Source: Streptomyces sp. HmicA12 (GTDB lineage Bacteria > Actinomycetota > Actinomycetes > Streptomycetales > Streptomycetaceae). Taken from it: a stretch of 64,000 nt of DNA. The stretch covers positions 248,001 through 312,000 of the forward strand of contig NZ_KB891799.1 of the NCBI RefSeq assembly GCF_000373565.1. The letters run 5' to 3'. Below the pieces are notes generated by a model. That model was not told the origin of the DNA. It did no database searches and saw only the letters and a program-made list of their open reading frames with translations. Positions 1-8,146 of this stretch are shown piece by piece (positions within the stretch are counted from its first letter, which is position 1; each line of letters starts with the position of its first letter). Position numbers and translations under genes: made by a program.

Positions 1-118
1 ACGAGTCGCCGAGCGCCGCGTACTCGTGGTAGCGGGGCCCGATGTCGGCGGCCGCCGGGTGCGCGGCGAGCAGCGGCAGAGCCGCGAGGGCGAGGGCGAG
101 TGATCTGCGGACCTTCAC
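1..118 (-). CDS. Secreted SGNH/GDSL hydrolase, N-terminal fragment (runs off the left edge)
   Basis: Reading the reverse strand from a GTG at 118 gives about 39 residues: a basic start (MKVRRS), an Ala/Leu-rich signal peptide ending near HPAAA, then EYAALGDS, the block I motif holding the nucleophile serine of SGNH hydrolases. A GGAGG sits about 9 bases before the GTG. The family covers secreted lipases and esterases, and export by Sec is expected. Only the signal peptide and first motif are inside the window, so substrate and full length cannot be judged. The gene is divergent from the LURP-one gene at 261. Confidence 0.75.
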   Translation of the reverse strand, partial: MKVRRSLALALAALPLLAAHPAAADIGPRYHEYAALGDS

Positions 119-260
119 AGGGCGTGACCTCCGGGCACGTTGCGTGACAGTCCACGCATCCACTCACCCGCCGGGACGCACCCGCATCCACTTCGCGCCG
201 AATTCACCCGCCCGGGCCGCGGAAGGGTCCGCCCGGCGGCTTCCGGGCACTCATCGACGT

Positions 261-761
261 ATGCGCTACGAAGTACGAGAGAAGCTCTTCGCCATCGGCG
301 AGGACTACTGGATCGAGGACGAGAGCGGCCGCAAGGCGTTCCTCGTCGACGGCAAGGCGATGCGACTGCGCGACACCTTCGAGCTGAAGGGCCCGGACGG
401 GCGCGTGCTGATCGACATCCACAAGAAGGTGTTCGCACTGCGCGACACCATGGTGATCGAGCAGGGCGACCAGGAACTCGCCCGGATCAAACGCAAGCGC
501 CTGTCCCTGCTGCGCAATCACTACCGCGTTCAACTCGCCGACGGCAGCACCGAGTTGGATGTCAGCGGCAAGATCCTGGACCGCGAGTTCGCCATCGAGT
601 ACGAGGGTGAGCTGCTCGCCGAGATCTCCCGGCGCTGGCTGCGGGTGCGTGACACGTACGGCGTGAACGTGATCCGCGAGGACGCCGATCCGGCGCTGCT
701 GATCGCGGTCGCGGTGTGCGTGATCCACCTCGCGGAGAAGGAGCGTGGCGTCGTGGACTGA
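261..761 (+). CDS. LURP-one-related (tubby-like fold) family protein
   Basis: This 166-residue protein begins MRYEVREKLFAIGEDYWI and has the repeated short beta-strand pattern of LURP-one/tubby C-terminal-like proteins (FLVDGKAMRLRDTF, VFALRDTMVI, RVQLADGSTELDV, WLRVRDTYGV). There is no signal peptide; the only hydrophobic stretch is LLIAVAVCVIHLA near the C-terminus, which in this fold is the buried central helix. Family members are linked to phospholipid scramblases, but the bacterial role is unknown. An in-frame reading starting at 42 exists, but its first 73 residues are low-complexity and unlike the family, so the ATG at 261 is preferred. Confidence 0.8.
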   Translation: MRYEVREKLFAIGEDYWIEDESGRKAFLVDGKAMRLRDTFELKGPDGRVLIDIHKKVFALRDTMVIEQGDQELARIKRKRLSLLRNHYRVQLADGSTELDVSGKILDREFAIEYEGELLAEISRRWLRVRDTYGVNVIREDADPALLIAVAVCVIHLAEKERGVVD

Positions 762-828
762 GGGACGGGGCGGCGCGGCCAGGGGCGGCGCGGGGCGAGC
801 GCTCGACCCGCCCCGCCGGGGTCCCCGT

Positions 829-1626
829 TCAGCGTCGCGGCGCGTCCAGCCCCAGCAGCCGGTCCTTCAGCGCGGGGAACTGCTCGCGCGTGACCCCGAC
901 CTTCGCGGGGTCGAACTCCACCCGCAGCACTTCCTCCCCGGCCCCGGCCTCGGCGAGGACCTCGCCCCACGGGTCGATCACGACACTGTGCCCGGCCTGC
1001 GGCACCCCCGCGTGCGTCCCCGCGCTGCCGCAGGCCAGCACATAGGCCTGGTTCTCCACGGCCCGCGCCTGCGCGAGCAGCGTCCAGTGGGAGCGGCGCC
1101 GCTCGGGCCACCCCGCGGACACGATCAGCGTCTCGGCGCCCCGGTCGACCAGACCCCGGTACAGCTCGGGGAAGCGCAGGTCGTAGCAGGTCGTCACGCC
1201 GGCGACGGTCTCCGGGAGCCGTACGGTCACCAGCTCCTGGCCCGCGCTCATCAGTACCGCCTCGCCCTTGTCGAAGCCGAACCGGTGGATCTTGCGGTAG
1301 GCGGCGGCGAGTTCGCCCTCGGGGGAGAAGACGAGCGCGGTGTTGTAGAGCGGTCCGTCGGGATCGCGCTCGGGGATCGAGCCGGCGTGCAGCCATACGC
1401 CCGCGTCCCGCGCCGCCTTCGCCATCGCCTCGAAGGTCGGCCCCTCCAGCGGCTCGGCCTCGGCCGCGAACAGCTCGTACGCGAAGGCGCCGGTGGTCCA
1501 CAGCTCGGGCAGGACGACGAGGTCGGCCGAACCGGCCTGATCCCGCACCAGCGAACCGACTCGCTCCCGACGAGAGTTGACCGATTCGTCCTCGTTTACA
1601 GCGATCTGGATGAGGGAGGCGCGCAC
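829..1626 (-). CDS. Carbon-nitrogen family hydrolase (nitrilase superfamily)
   Basis: A 265-residue cytosolic amidohydrolase of the nitrilase superfamily, probably cleaving a small carboxamide or omega-amide. The catalytic triad is visible: Glu41 in VLPELW, Lys112 in YRKIHRF and Cys147 in TTCYDLRFPELY. The length fits the omega-amidase/NIT2-like branch. The GTG at 1626 (VRASLIQIAV) is chosen because it begins exactly at the first beta strand of the fold; a longer reading adds 24 residues of unlike composition. The gene is divergent from the mycothiol-dependent enzyme gene, with 193 bases between them. The substrate cannot be told from sequence. Confidence 0.88.
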   Translation of the reverse strand: MRASLIQIAVNEDESVNSRRERVGSLVRDQAGSADLVVLPELWTTGAFAYELFAAEAEPLEGPTFEAMAKAARDAGVWLHAGSIPERDPDGPLYNTALVFSPEGELAAAYRKIHRFGFDKGEAVLMSAGQELVTVRLPETVAGVTTCYDLRFPELYRGLVDRGAETLIVSAGWPERRRSHWTLLAQARAVENQAYVLACGSAGTHAGVPQAGHSVVIDPWGEVLAEAGAGEEVLRVEFDPAKVGVTREQFPALKDRLLGLDAPRR

Positions 1627-1819
1627 ACTACCACCGTCCTGGCATTCGAGCCGTCGGCTAGACGTCAACAACGGCCTACGATCGTCACACGAAAGCACTG
1701 CAGGGGTACCTCGGGGCAGCGTAACTTAGCCACCCAAGACACCCACGCCGAATGTGCCCGCCGCCTACGTCACCGCCCGCGTACCCATCGCGCACCAACC
1801 GTTCAAGGGGTTCCCTTCC

Positions 1820-2644
1820 GTGAGTCTCCACCCCAGCCTTCAGTCCTACGCCGATGCCTGGACCCACTCCGTGGAAGCGATATCCGAGCTGGTGACACCG
1901 CTCGCGGAGGGTGAGTGGAGCCGGGCGACCCCGTGCCCCGGCTGGTCCGTGCGCGACATCGTCTCCCATGTCATCGGCGTCGACTGCGAGATGCTGGGCG
2001 ACCCCCGCCCCATCCACACGCTGCCCCGCGACCTCTACCACGTACAGACGGAGGCGCAGCGCTACACGGAGGTCCAGGTCGACGTCCGGCGCCACCACAC
2101 GGCTCCGGAGATGGTCTCCGAGCTGGAGTACACGATCATTCGCCGCTCGCGGCAGCTGCGCAACGAGAGCCGTGAGCCCGGCACCATCGTGCGCGGCCCG
2201 CGCGCCGTCGAGGAGACCCTCGAATTCGCGCTGCGCCGGCGGGCGTTCGACATCTGGGCGCACGAGCAGGACCTGCGGGTGTCCCTGAACAAGCCGGGCA
2301 ATCTCGACTCCCCCGGCGCGCACATCACCCGCGACATGATCCTCGCGGTCCTCCCGAAGATCGTCGCGAAGGACGCGGGCGCCCCCGCGAACTCGGCGGT
2401 CGTCTTCGACGTGCACGGCCCGATGGAGTTCCTGCGCACGGTCCGCGTCGACGCGGACGGCAACGGCACGATCGACGGCGCCCCCTCGCTCGGCCCGGCG
2501 GCGACGCTCGCGATGGACTGGGAGACGTTCGTCCGGCTCTCCTGCGGCCGCGTCACCCCGGAAGCGGTGGCGGACCGCATCAAGACGGAGGGCGACACGG
2601 ACCTGGCGGCAGCCATACTCCGCTCGATGGTCGTCACGTCGTAA
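1820..2644 (+). CDS. Maleylpyruvate isomerase family mycothiol-dependent enzyme
   Basis: A 274-residue protein with an N-terminal DinB-like four-helix domain. The hallmark TPCPGWSVRDIVSHVIG (about residues 37-53) includes the metal-ligand His50, and an MDMPI C-terminal domain follows (about 180-270). Members of this actinobacterial family use mycothiol, the glutathione substitute, as cofactor in isomerisation or detoxification. The GTG at 1820 follows AAGGGG and begins at VSLHPSLQSYADAW, where the family similarity starts; an upstream in-frame ATG at 1754 would add 22 unlikely residues. It converges on the MFS gene that ends at 2709. The substrate is unknown. Confidence 0.85.
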   Translation: MSLHPSLQSYADAWTHSVEAISELVTPLAEGEWSRATPCPGWSVRDIVSHVIGVDCEMLGDPRPIHTLPRDLYHVQTEAQRYTEVQVDVRRHHTAPEMVSELEYTIIRRSRQLRNESREPGTIVRGPRAVEETLEFALRRRAFDIWAHEQDLRVSLNKPGNLDSPGAHITRDMILAVLPKIVAKDAGAPANSAVVFDVHGPMEFLRTVRVDADGNGTIDGAPSLGPAATLAMDWETFVRLSCGRVTPEAVADRIKTEGDTDLAAAILRSMVVTS

Positions 2645-2708
2645 CAGCACTCCAGCGCCGGGGCAGGCGCTCAGGAGACCCCCGCCCCGGCCCGGCGCCG
2701 CACTCCGC

Positions 2709-4016
2709 TCAGGCCGGAACGTGCACCGAAGTGACCCGGGACGCGACCAGCCGCTCCCGCTCCGCCCGAGCCGCCCGCCGACGCAGCCGCAGGATCTGGC
2801 TGACCCCGAGCGCCTGCAGCACGTACACCGCGGAGAACGCGACCCGATAGTTGTCGCCGGTCGCGTCCAGCAGCACGCCCACCGCGAGCAGGGTCGTCAT
2901 GGAGGCGACGAAGCCGCCCATGTTCACGATCCCGGAGCCCGTGCCCTGCCGCTCCGGCGGATTCGCGGGCCGCGCGAAGTCGAAGCCGATCATCGAGGCG
3001 GGACCACAGGCGCCGAGCCCCACGCACATCACCACGAGCAGCCACATCGGCGCCTGCCCGGGCCACACGATGGGCGCCGCCCACAGCACGGCCACGCTCC
3101 CGACCGTGCCGAGCGCCAGCGGAAGCCGGGCCGCGTGGTGCCGGGCGACGATCTGCCCGTACACGAGCCCGATGACCATGTTGGCGAGCACGACGAGCGT
3201 CAGCAGCTCACCGGCCGTGCCCCGCGAGAGGCCCTGCGCCTCCACGAGGAACGGCAGCCCCCACAGCAGCAGGAACACCATCGCCGGGAACTGCGTGGTG
3301 AAGTGCACCCACAGGCCCAGCCGCGTCCCCGGCTCCCGCCAGGAGGCCAGGATCTGCGCGCGGACGTACACGGCGCCCTTGTGCGTGACGGGCAGCGGCG
3401 CGGGCTCGAAGCCCTCGGGGTGGTCCTTCAGGAACAGCAGCATCAGCACGAGGACGAGGACACCCAGCGCCGCGCTGCCCGCGAACGCCGTCTCCCACCC
3501 GACCCCGTGCAGCAGCCGGGCGAGGACCAGCGTGGAGACGAGGTTGCCCGCCATGCCCACCAGACCGGCGAGCTGCGCGACCAGCGGACCGCGCCGCGCG
3601 GGGAACCAGCGCGTGCCGAGCCGCAGCACGCTGATGAACGTCATGGCGTCGCCGCAGCCGAGCAGCGCGCGCGAGGCGAGCGCCATGGAGTACGAGGACG
3701 AGAAGGCGAAGCCGAGCTGGCCGACGGTGAAGAGGACCACGCCGAGCGTGAGCACCTTCTTCGTGCCGAGCCGGTCGACCATCAGGCCGACGGGTATCTG
3801 CATGCCCGCGTACACGAGCAGCTGGAGTATGGAGAAGGTGGACAGGGCGGACGCGTTGATGTGGAACCGCTCCACCGCGTCGAGGCCCGCCACCCCCAGC
3901 GACGTACGGAAGACGACCGCGACGAAGTAGACCGCGACGCCGATCGACCACACGACGACGGCCCGGCGGCCGCCGGGCGGATCACCGGGCAGGGACGTGG
4001 GACTGGTGGTGCTCAT
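2709..4016 (-). CDS. MFS transporter
   Basis: A 435-residue inner-membrane carrier with about 12 hydrophobic segments. It contains the loop 2-3 signature VDRLGTKKVLTLG of major facilitator proteins and a second motif-A-like stretch. The fold is closest in feel to the ACS/NNP-like anion or sugar-acid symporters, but the substrate is not evident. Its ATG overlaps the last codons of the GntR regulator gene upstream by 4 bases (ATGA at 4013-4016), so the two are translationally coupled and the regulator probably controls transport of its own ligand. Confidence 0.88.
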   Translation of the reverse strand: MSTTSPTSLPGDPPGGRRAVVVWSIGVAVYFVAVVFRTSLGVAGLDAVERFHINASALSTFSILQLLVYAGMQIPVGLMVDRLGTKKVLTLGVVLFTVGQLGFAFSSSYSMALASRALLGCGDAMTFISVLRLGTRWFPARRGPLVAQLAGLVGMAGNLVSTLVLARLLHGVGWETAFAGSAALGVLVLVLMLLFLKDHPEGFEPAPLPVTHKGAVYVRAQILASWREPGTRLGLWVHFTTQFPAMVFLLLWGLPFLVEAQGLSRGTAGELLTLVVLANMVIGLVYGQIVARHHAARLPLALGTVGSVAVLWAAPIVWPGQAPMWLLVVMCVGLGACGPASMIGFDFARPANPPERQGTGSGIVNMGGFVASMTTLLAVGVLLDATGDNYRVAFSAVYVLQALGVSQILRLRRRAARAERERLVASRVTSVHVPA

Positions 4017-4669
4017 CGTTCCTCTCCACGGGCCAGGTCGCGCACGCGCGTGACGTGCCGGCGCACGACGGCCACGGCCGCCTCCATGTCCCCGGCGCGC
4101 AGCGCGTCGAGGATCTCCTCGTGCTCGGCGAGCGTCTTCGCCGTGCGGCCGGGGTGGGCCTGCATGACGGCGACGCCCATCCTCAACTGCCGGTCGCGCA
4201 TCTGGTCGTAGACGCGGGCCAGGATCGCGTTGCCCGCGCTGCGCACGATCTCCGCGTGGAAGCAGCGGTCGGTGGCGGCGGCCTCGGCGAGCTCACCGGC
4301 GGCGACCTGCTCACGCTGCTCCTGCAGCAGCTCGGTGAGCCGCTCGATCAGGCGCGGCGGCGCGGGCACCGCCTTGCGCACCGCGTGCTCCTCGACGAGC
4401 AGCCGGGTCTCGACCACGTCGACGATCTCCTGCGCGGAGACGGGCAGCACGAGGGCGCCCTTCTTCGGGTAGAGGCGCAGCAGCCCCTCCACCTCCAGCT
4501 TGAGGAGGGCCTCGCGGACCGGGGTGCGGGAGACGCCGACGGCCTCGGCGAGCTCGCCCTCGGTGAGCAACGTCCCGCCCTCATAACGGCGTTCGAGTAC
4601 GGCGCGCTTGACGTGGTCGTAGACGCGTTCGGCAGCTGGGGGGCGTTTTTCGGTGACCGTCGAGGGCAT
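4013..4669 (-). CDS. GntR family transcriptional regulator (FadR/FCD subfamily)
   Basis: A DNA-binding regulator of 218 residues from the ATG at 4669 (MPSTVTEKRPPAAERVYDHV). The winged helix lies at about 15-80 (GELAEAVGVSRTPVREALLKLEVEGLL is the recognition region). The all-helical FCD ligand domain follows, with metal/ligand His residues (VEEHAVRK, CFHAEIVRSAGN). A start 10 codons upstream (4699) is possible, but that stretch (CCIYD) is atypical. Just upstream on its strand lies an AT-rich segment (TTGTATCTATGATGTGC) that could be an autoregulatory operator overlapping the promoter. It leads a two-gene operon with the MFS transporter. Confidence 0.9.
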   Translation of the reverse strand: MPSTVTEKRPPAAERVYDHVKRAVLERRYEGGTLLTEGELAEAVGVSRTPVREALLKLEVEGLLRLYPKKGALVLPVSAQEIVDVVETRLLVEEHAVRKAVPAPPRLIERLTELLQEQREQVAAGELAEAAATDRCFHAEIVRSAGNAILARVYDQMRDRQLRMGVAVMQAHPGRTAKTLAEHEEILDALRAGDMEAAVAVVRRHVTRVRDLARGEER

Positions 4670-4847
4670 GCGCACATCATAGATACAACACGTACGCAAG
4701 ATGGATCACGTCCAGGATGCGGGACGCGTTCCTCGATGTGCTTCAGGGGTAGCCGCCCGTGCAACCCTTCACCCGCCTCAACCGTCTCCCTAGTGCGTGC
4801 GCCCTACCTCAACGGGCGGCACCCCAGGGGCATTTGGAGCGTTTACC

Positions 4848-5726
4848 TTGAAAACTCGCATAACGGGCATGGCTGTCCTCGTCGCCGGAGCCGTGCTCAC
4901 CAGCGGAGCCCTGACCACCTCCGCGCAGGCCGCCACGACACTGGCCACGCCCACGATCGCCGCCAAGGGCGGCTACGTGATGAACAACGGAACGGGCAAG
5001 AGCCTGTTCACCAAGGCCGCGGACACCCGCAGGTCCACCGGCTCCACCACCAAGATCATGACCGCCAAGGTGGTGCTGGCCCAGAAGAACCTGAACCTGG
5101 ACAGCAAGGTCACCGTCAGCAAGGCGTACAGCGACTACATCGTCAAGAACGGCGCCTCCTCGGCCCGCCTGATCGTCGGCGACAAGGTGACCGTCCGCCA
5201 GCTCCTGTACGGGCTGATGCTGCCGTCGGGCTGCGACGCCGCCTACGCGCTCGCGGACAAGTTCGGCTCGGGCACGACGCGCTCGGCGCGCGTGAAGTCG
5301 TTCATCGGCAAGATGAACAGCGAGGCGAAGAAGCTGGGCCTGAAGAACACCCACTTCGACTCGTTCGACGGCATAGGCAAGGGCTCGAACTACTCGACGC
5401 CGCGCGACCTCACGAAGATCGCCAGCAGCGCCATGAAGAGCTCGACCTTCCGCTCGGTCGTGAAGACCAAGTCGACGAAGCAGAAGGTGACCACGAAGTC
5501 CGGCGGCTACCGGTACATGTCGTGGTCCAACACGAACACCCTGCTGGGTTCGTACTCCGGCACCATCGGCGTGAAGACCGGCTCGGGCCCCGAGGCGGGC
5601 TACTGCCTGGTGTTCGCGGCGACCCGGGGCAGCAAGACCGTGATCGGTACGGTCCTGAAGTCGACGTCGGTGAACGCGCGCACGTCGGACGCGAAGAAGC
5701 TCATGGACTACGGCTTCAAGAAGTGA
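4848..5726 (+). CDS. D-alanyl-D-alanine carboxypeptidase (serine-type, secreted)
   Basis: A 292-residue peptidase S11 (PBP5/DacA-like) enzyme that trims the terminal D-Ala from peptidoglycan stem peptides outside the membrane. The TTG start at 4848 follows GGAG and opens a clear signal peptide ending TTSAQA (cleavage near 28). Active-site motifs: SxxK as S66-T-T-K69, the SxN position as S127-G-C129 (the SGC variant is common in Streptomyces), and K243-T-G245. It has no C-terminal membrane anchor, so it is probably released or wall-associated. A strong hairpin terminator follows at 5749. The protein is rich in Thr and Lys, as usual for secreted Streptomyces enzymes. Confidence 0.92.
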   Translation: MKTRITGMAVLVAGAVLTSGALTTSAQAATTLATPTIAAKGGYVMNNGTGKSLFTKAADTRRSTGSTTKIMTAKVVLAQKNLNLDSKVTVSKAYSDYIVKNGASSARLIVGDKVTVRQLLYGLMLPSGCDAAYALADKFGSGTTRSARVKSFIGKMNSEAKKLGLKNTHFDSFDGIGKGSNYSTPRDLTKIASSAMKSSTFRSVVKTKSTKQKVTTKSGGYRYMSWSNTNTLLGSYSGTIGVKTGSGPEAGYCLVFAATRGSKTVIGTVLKSTSVNARTSDAKKLMDYGFKK

Positions 5727-5748
5727 CGTACGGCTCAGGAAACTGAAC

Positions 5749-5776
5749 GAAGGGCGCCCCGCGAGGGGCGCCCTTC
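5749..5776. terminator. Rho-independent type hairpin between converging genes
   Basis: Perfect 12-bp inverted repeat GAAGGGCGCCCC / GGGGCGCCCTTC with a 4-base loop. It lies between the carboxypeptidase stop and the end of the bkdH-type gene, so it can serve both converging units. Confidence 0.85.
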
Positions 5777-5780
5777 TTCG

Positions 5781-7145
5781 TCAGCTCCAGGTCAGCAGCC
5801 GCTTCGGCCGCTCAAGGATCGCCGCCACATCGGCGAGCACCTTGGACCCCAGCTCCCCGTCCACCAGCCGGTGGTCGAAGGAGAGCGCCAGCGTCATGAC
5901 CTGCCGCGGCTTCACCTTTCCCTTGTGCACCCAGGGCTGGAGCTTGATGGCCCCGACGGCGAGGATCGCCGACTCACCCGGGTTCAGGATGGGCGTACCG
6001 GTGTCGACGCCGAAGACGCCGACGTTCGTGATCGTGACCGTCCCGCCCTGCATCGCCGCCGGGGACGTCTTGCCCTCGCGCGCCGTGGCCACCAACTCGC
6101 CCAGCGCGGACGCCAGTTCGGGCAGGGTCTTGGCCTGCGCGTCCTTGATGTTCGGGACGAGCAACCCGCGGGGCGTGGCGGCGGCGATGCCCAGGTTCAC
6201 GTAGTGCTTCTGGACGATCTCCTGGTTCGCCTCGTCCCAGGCCGAGTTGACCTCGGGGTTGCGCCGGATCGCGACGAGCAGCGCCTTGGAGATGAGCAGC
6301 AGCGGGTTGACCCGCACGCCGGCCATGTCCTTGTCGGCCTTCAGCTCCTCGACGAGCTTCATCGTCCGCGTCACGTCGACCGTCACGAACTCGGTGACGT
6401 GCGGCGCGGTGAACTTCGAGGCCACCATCGCCTGCGCGGTGGCCTTCCGCACGCCCTTGACCGGGATCCGCGTCTCGCGCACGGCGTCGTACGAGACGGC
6501 GGCGGGGGCGGCCGGCGTCGTCTGCGCGGGCACCTCCACGGCCGGGACCTCCACCGCCGGGGCCGCCACGGGCGCGGGCGCCGGAGCGACCGCCGCGTGC
6601 ACGTCCTCGCGCGTGATGATCCCGTCCGGGTTCGACGGGATCACGGTGGTCAGGTCGACCCCGAGGTCCTTGGCGAGCTTGCGCACCGGCGGCTTGGCCA
6701 GCGGCCGCTGCTCGGTGAGCACGGCGGCCGCCGACCCGTTGGCGGCCGCGGGGTCCTTGCGGGCCCGGCGCTTGGTGGAGGACTCGGCGACGCCGTACCC
6801 GACGAGCACGGGCTGCCGCCCGGCCGGCTGCTCCTCGGCGTCCGGCTCGGCGGCGGACTCGGCGGCGGGCTCGGCCACCGGCTCCTGGACCGCGGCGGGC
6901 TCCTCACCGCCCACCGCCACGGCGATGATGACCTGCCCGACGTCGACGGTCGTCCCCTCGGGGAACTTGAGCTCGCTCACCACCCCGTCGAACGGGATGG
7001 GCAGCTCCACGGCCGCCTTCGCCGTCTCCACCTCGCAGACGACCTGCCCGTCGGTGACGGTGTCACCGGGCTGCACGTACCACTTGAGGATCTCGGCCTC
7101 GGTCAGGCCCTCGCCCACGTCGGGCATCTTGAACTCGCGCACCAT
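5781..7145 (-). CDS. bkdH: Branched-chain 2-oxoacid dehydrogenase E2 (dihydrolipoamide acyltransferase), cluster 1
   Basis: The 454-residue E2 core of the complex that turns leucine/valine/isoleucine-derived 2-oxoacids into acyl-CoAs, which feed iso/anteiso fatty acids and polyketide starters. Domains: lipoyl domain (1-77, lipoyl-Lys in VETAKAAVE), Ala/Pro/Glu linker, E3-binding domain (about 170-205, VRKLAKDLGVDL) and the acyltransferase domain (about 225-454) ending in FDHRLVDGELG, the HxxxDG active site. It is the last gene of a three-gene operon, 18 bases after the E1-beta gene. The symbol follows the Streptomyces avermitilis bkdFGH naming and is tentative. No E3 gene lies in the window. 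Confidence 0.88.
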   Translation of the reverse strand: MVREFKMPDVGEGLTEAEILKWYVQPGDTVTDGQVVCEVETAKAAVELPIPFDGVVSELKFPEGTTVDVGQVIIAVAVGGEEPAAVQEPVAEPAAESAAEPDAEEQPAGRQPVLVGYGVAESSTKRRARKDPAAANGSAAAVLTEQRPLAKPPVRKLAKDLGVDLTTVIPSNPDGIITREDVHAAVAPAPAPVAAPAVEVPAVEVPAQTTPAAPAAVSYDAVRETRIPVKGVRKATAQAMVASKFTAPHVTEFVTVDVTRTMKLVEELKADKDMAGVRVNPLLLISKALLVAIRRNPEVNSAWDEANQEIVQKHYVNLGIAAATPRGLLVPNIKDAQAKTLPELASALGELVATAREGKTSPAAMQGGTVTITNVGVFGVDTGTPILNPGESAILAVGAIKLQPWVHKGKVKPRQVMTLALSFDHRLVDGELGSKVLADVAAILERPKRLLTWS

Positions 7146-7163
7146 CGTTCTTCGGCCCTTTCC

Positions 7164-8144
7164 TCAGTACGCCAGCGAGCGGTCGACGGCGTCGAGCACC
7201 CGGTCCAGACCCGGCAGGTACTCCTCCTCCAGGCGCGCCGGCGGATACGGCGCGTGGTACCCGCCGACCCGCAGCACGGGCGCCTCCAGGTGGTAGAAGC
7301 ACCGCTCGGTGATCCGGGCCGCGATCTCCGCGCCGGAGCCGAGGAACACGGGCGCCTCGTGCACGACGACGAGCCGCCGCGTCTTCTCCACCGACTTCTG
7401 CACGGCGTCGAAGTCGAGCGGCGAGATCGAGCGCAGGTCGAGGACCTCCAGGGACTTGCCCTCCTCCTCGGCCGCGGCCGCCGCCTCCAGGCAGACCTTC
7501 ACCATCGGCCCGTACGCGACGAGCGTGACGTCCGTGCCCTCGCGCGCGACGACGGCCTTGTGCAGGTCGCCGGGGACGGCCTCCGTGTCGACCTCGCCCT
7601 TGTCCCAGTAGCGGCGCTTGGGCTCGAAGAAGATCACCGGGTCGTCGCTCTGGATGGCCTGCTGGAGCATCCAGTACGCGTCCGAGGAGTTGGAGGGCGA
7701 GACCACCTTGAGGCCCGCCACGTGCGCGAACAGCACCTCGGGCGACTCGCTGTGGTGCTCGACCGCGCCGATGCCGCCGCCGTACGGGATGCGCACGACG
7801 ACCGGCACCTTCACCTTGCCGAGCGAGCGCGCGTACATCTTGGCGAGCTGCGTGACGATCTGGTCGTACGCGGGGAAGACGAAGCCGTCGAACTGGATCT
7901 CCACGACCGGCCGGTAGCCGCGCAGGGCCATGCCGATCGCGGTGCCGACGATGCCGGACTCGGCGAGCGGGGTGTCGATGACCCGCTCCTCGCCGAAGTC
8001 CTTCTGCAGGCCGTCGGTGACGCGGAAGACACCGCCGAGCTTGCCGACGTCCTCGCCCATGACGAGGACCTTCGGGTCGTTCTCCAGCGCGGTGCGCAGG
8101 GACTCGTTGATCGCCTTGGCGATCGGAAGCTTCTGTACCGCCAT
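7164..8144 (-). CDS. bkdG: Branched-chain 2-oxoacid dehydrogenase E1 beta, cluster 1
   Basis: This 326-residue transketolase-fold beta subunit starts MAVQKLPIAKAINESL and carries the E1-beta signatures VLVMGEDVGKLGGVFRVT, DTPLAESGIVGTAIGMA and VRIPYGGGIGAVEHHSES. With E1-alpha it forms the thiamine-diphosphate decarboxylase that reductively acylates lipoyl-E2. Two bases separate it from the E1-alpha stop, so translation is coupled. Compared with its paralogue at 21370 it keeps all the same motifs, so both copies look functional. The symbol is tentative, by analogy to S. avermitilis. Confidence 0.88.
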   Translation of the reverse strand: MAVQKLPIAKAINESLRTALENDPKVLVMGEDVGKLGGVFRVTDGLQKDFGEERVIDTPLAESGIVGTAIGMALRGYRPVVEIQFDGFVFPAYDQIVTQLAKMYARSLGKVKVPVVVRIPYGGGIGAVEHHSESPEVLFAHVAGLKVVSPSNSSDAYWMLQQAIQSDDPVIFFEPKRRYWDKGEVDTEAVPGDLHKAVVAREGTDVTLVAYGPMVKVCLEAAAAAEEEGKSLEVLDLRSISPLDFDAVQKSVEKTRRLVVVHEAPVFLGSGAEIAARITERCFYHLEAPVLRVGGYHAPYPPARLEEEYLPGLDRVLDAVDRSLAY

Positions 8145-8146
8145 GA

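Noticed and set aside
5..800. Longer LURP-one reading from 42
   Set aside because: The extra residues overlap the promoter region and are translated from the antisense of the SGNH gene start.
2645..2708. Terminator between converging genes
   Set aside because: GC-rich partial complementarity exists, but no clean stem of more than 6 bp could be drawn.
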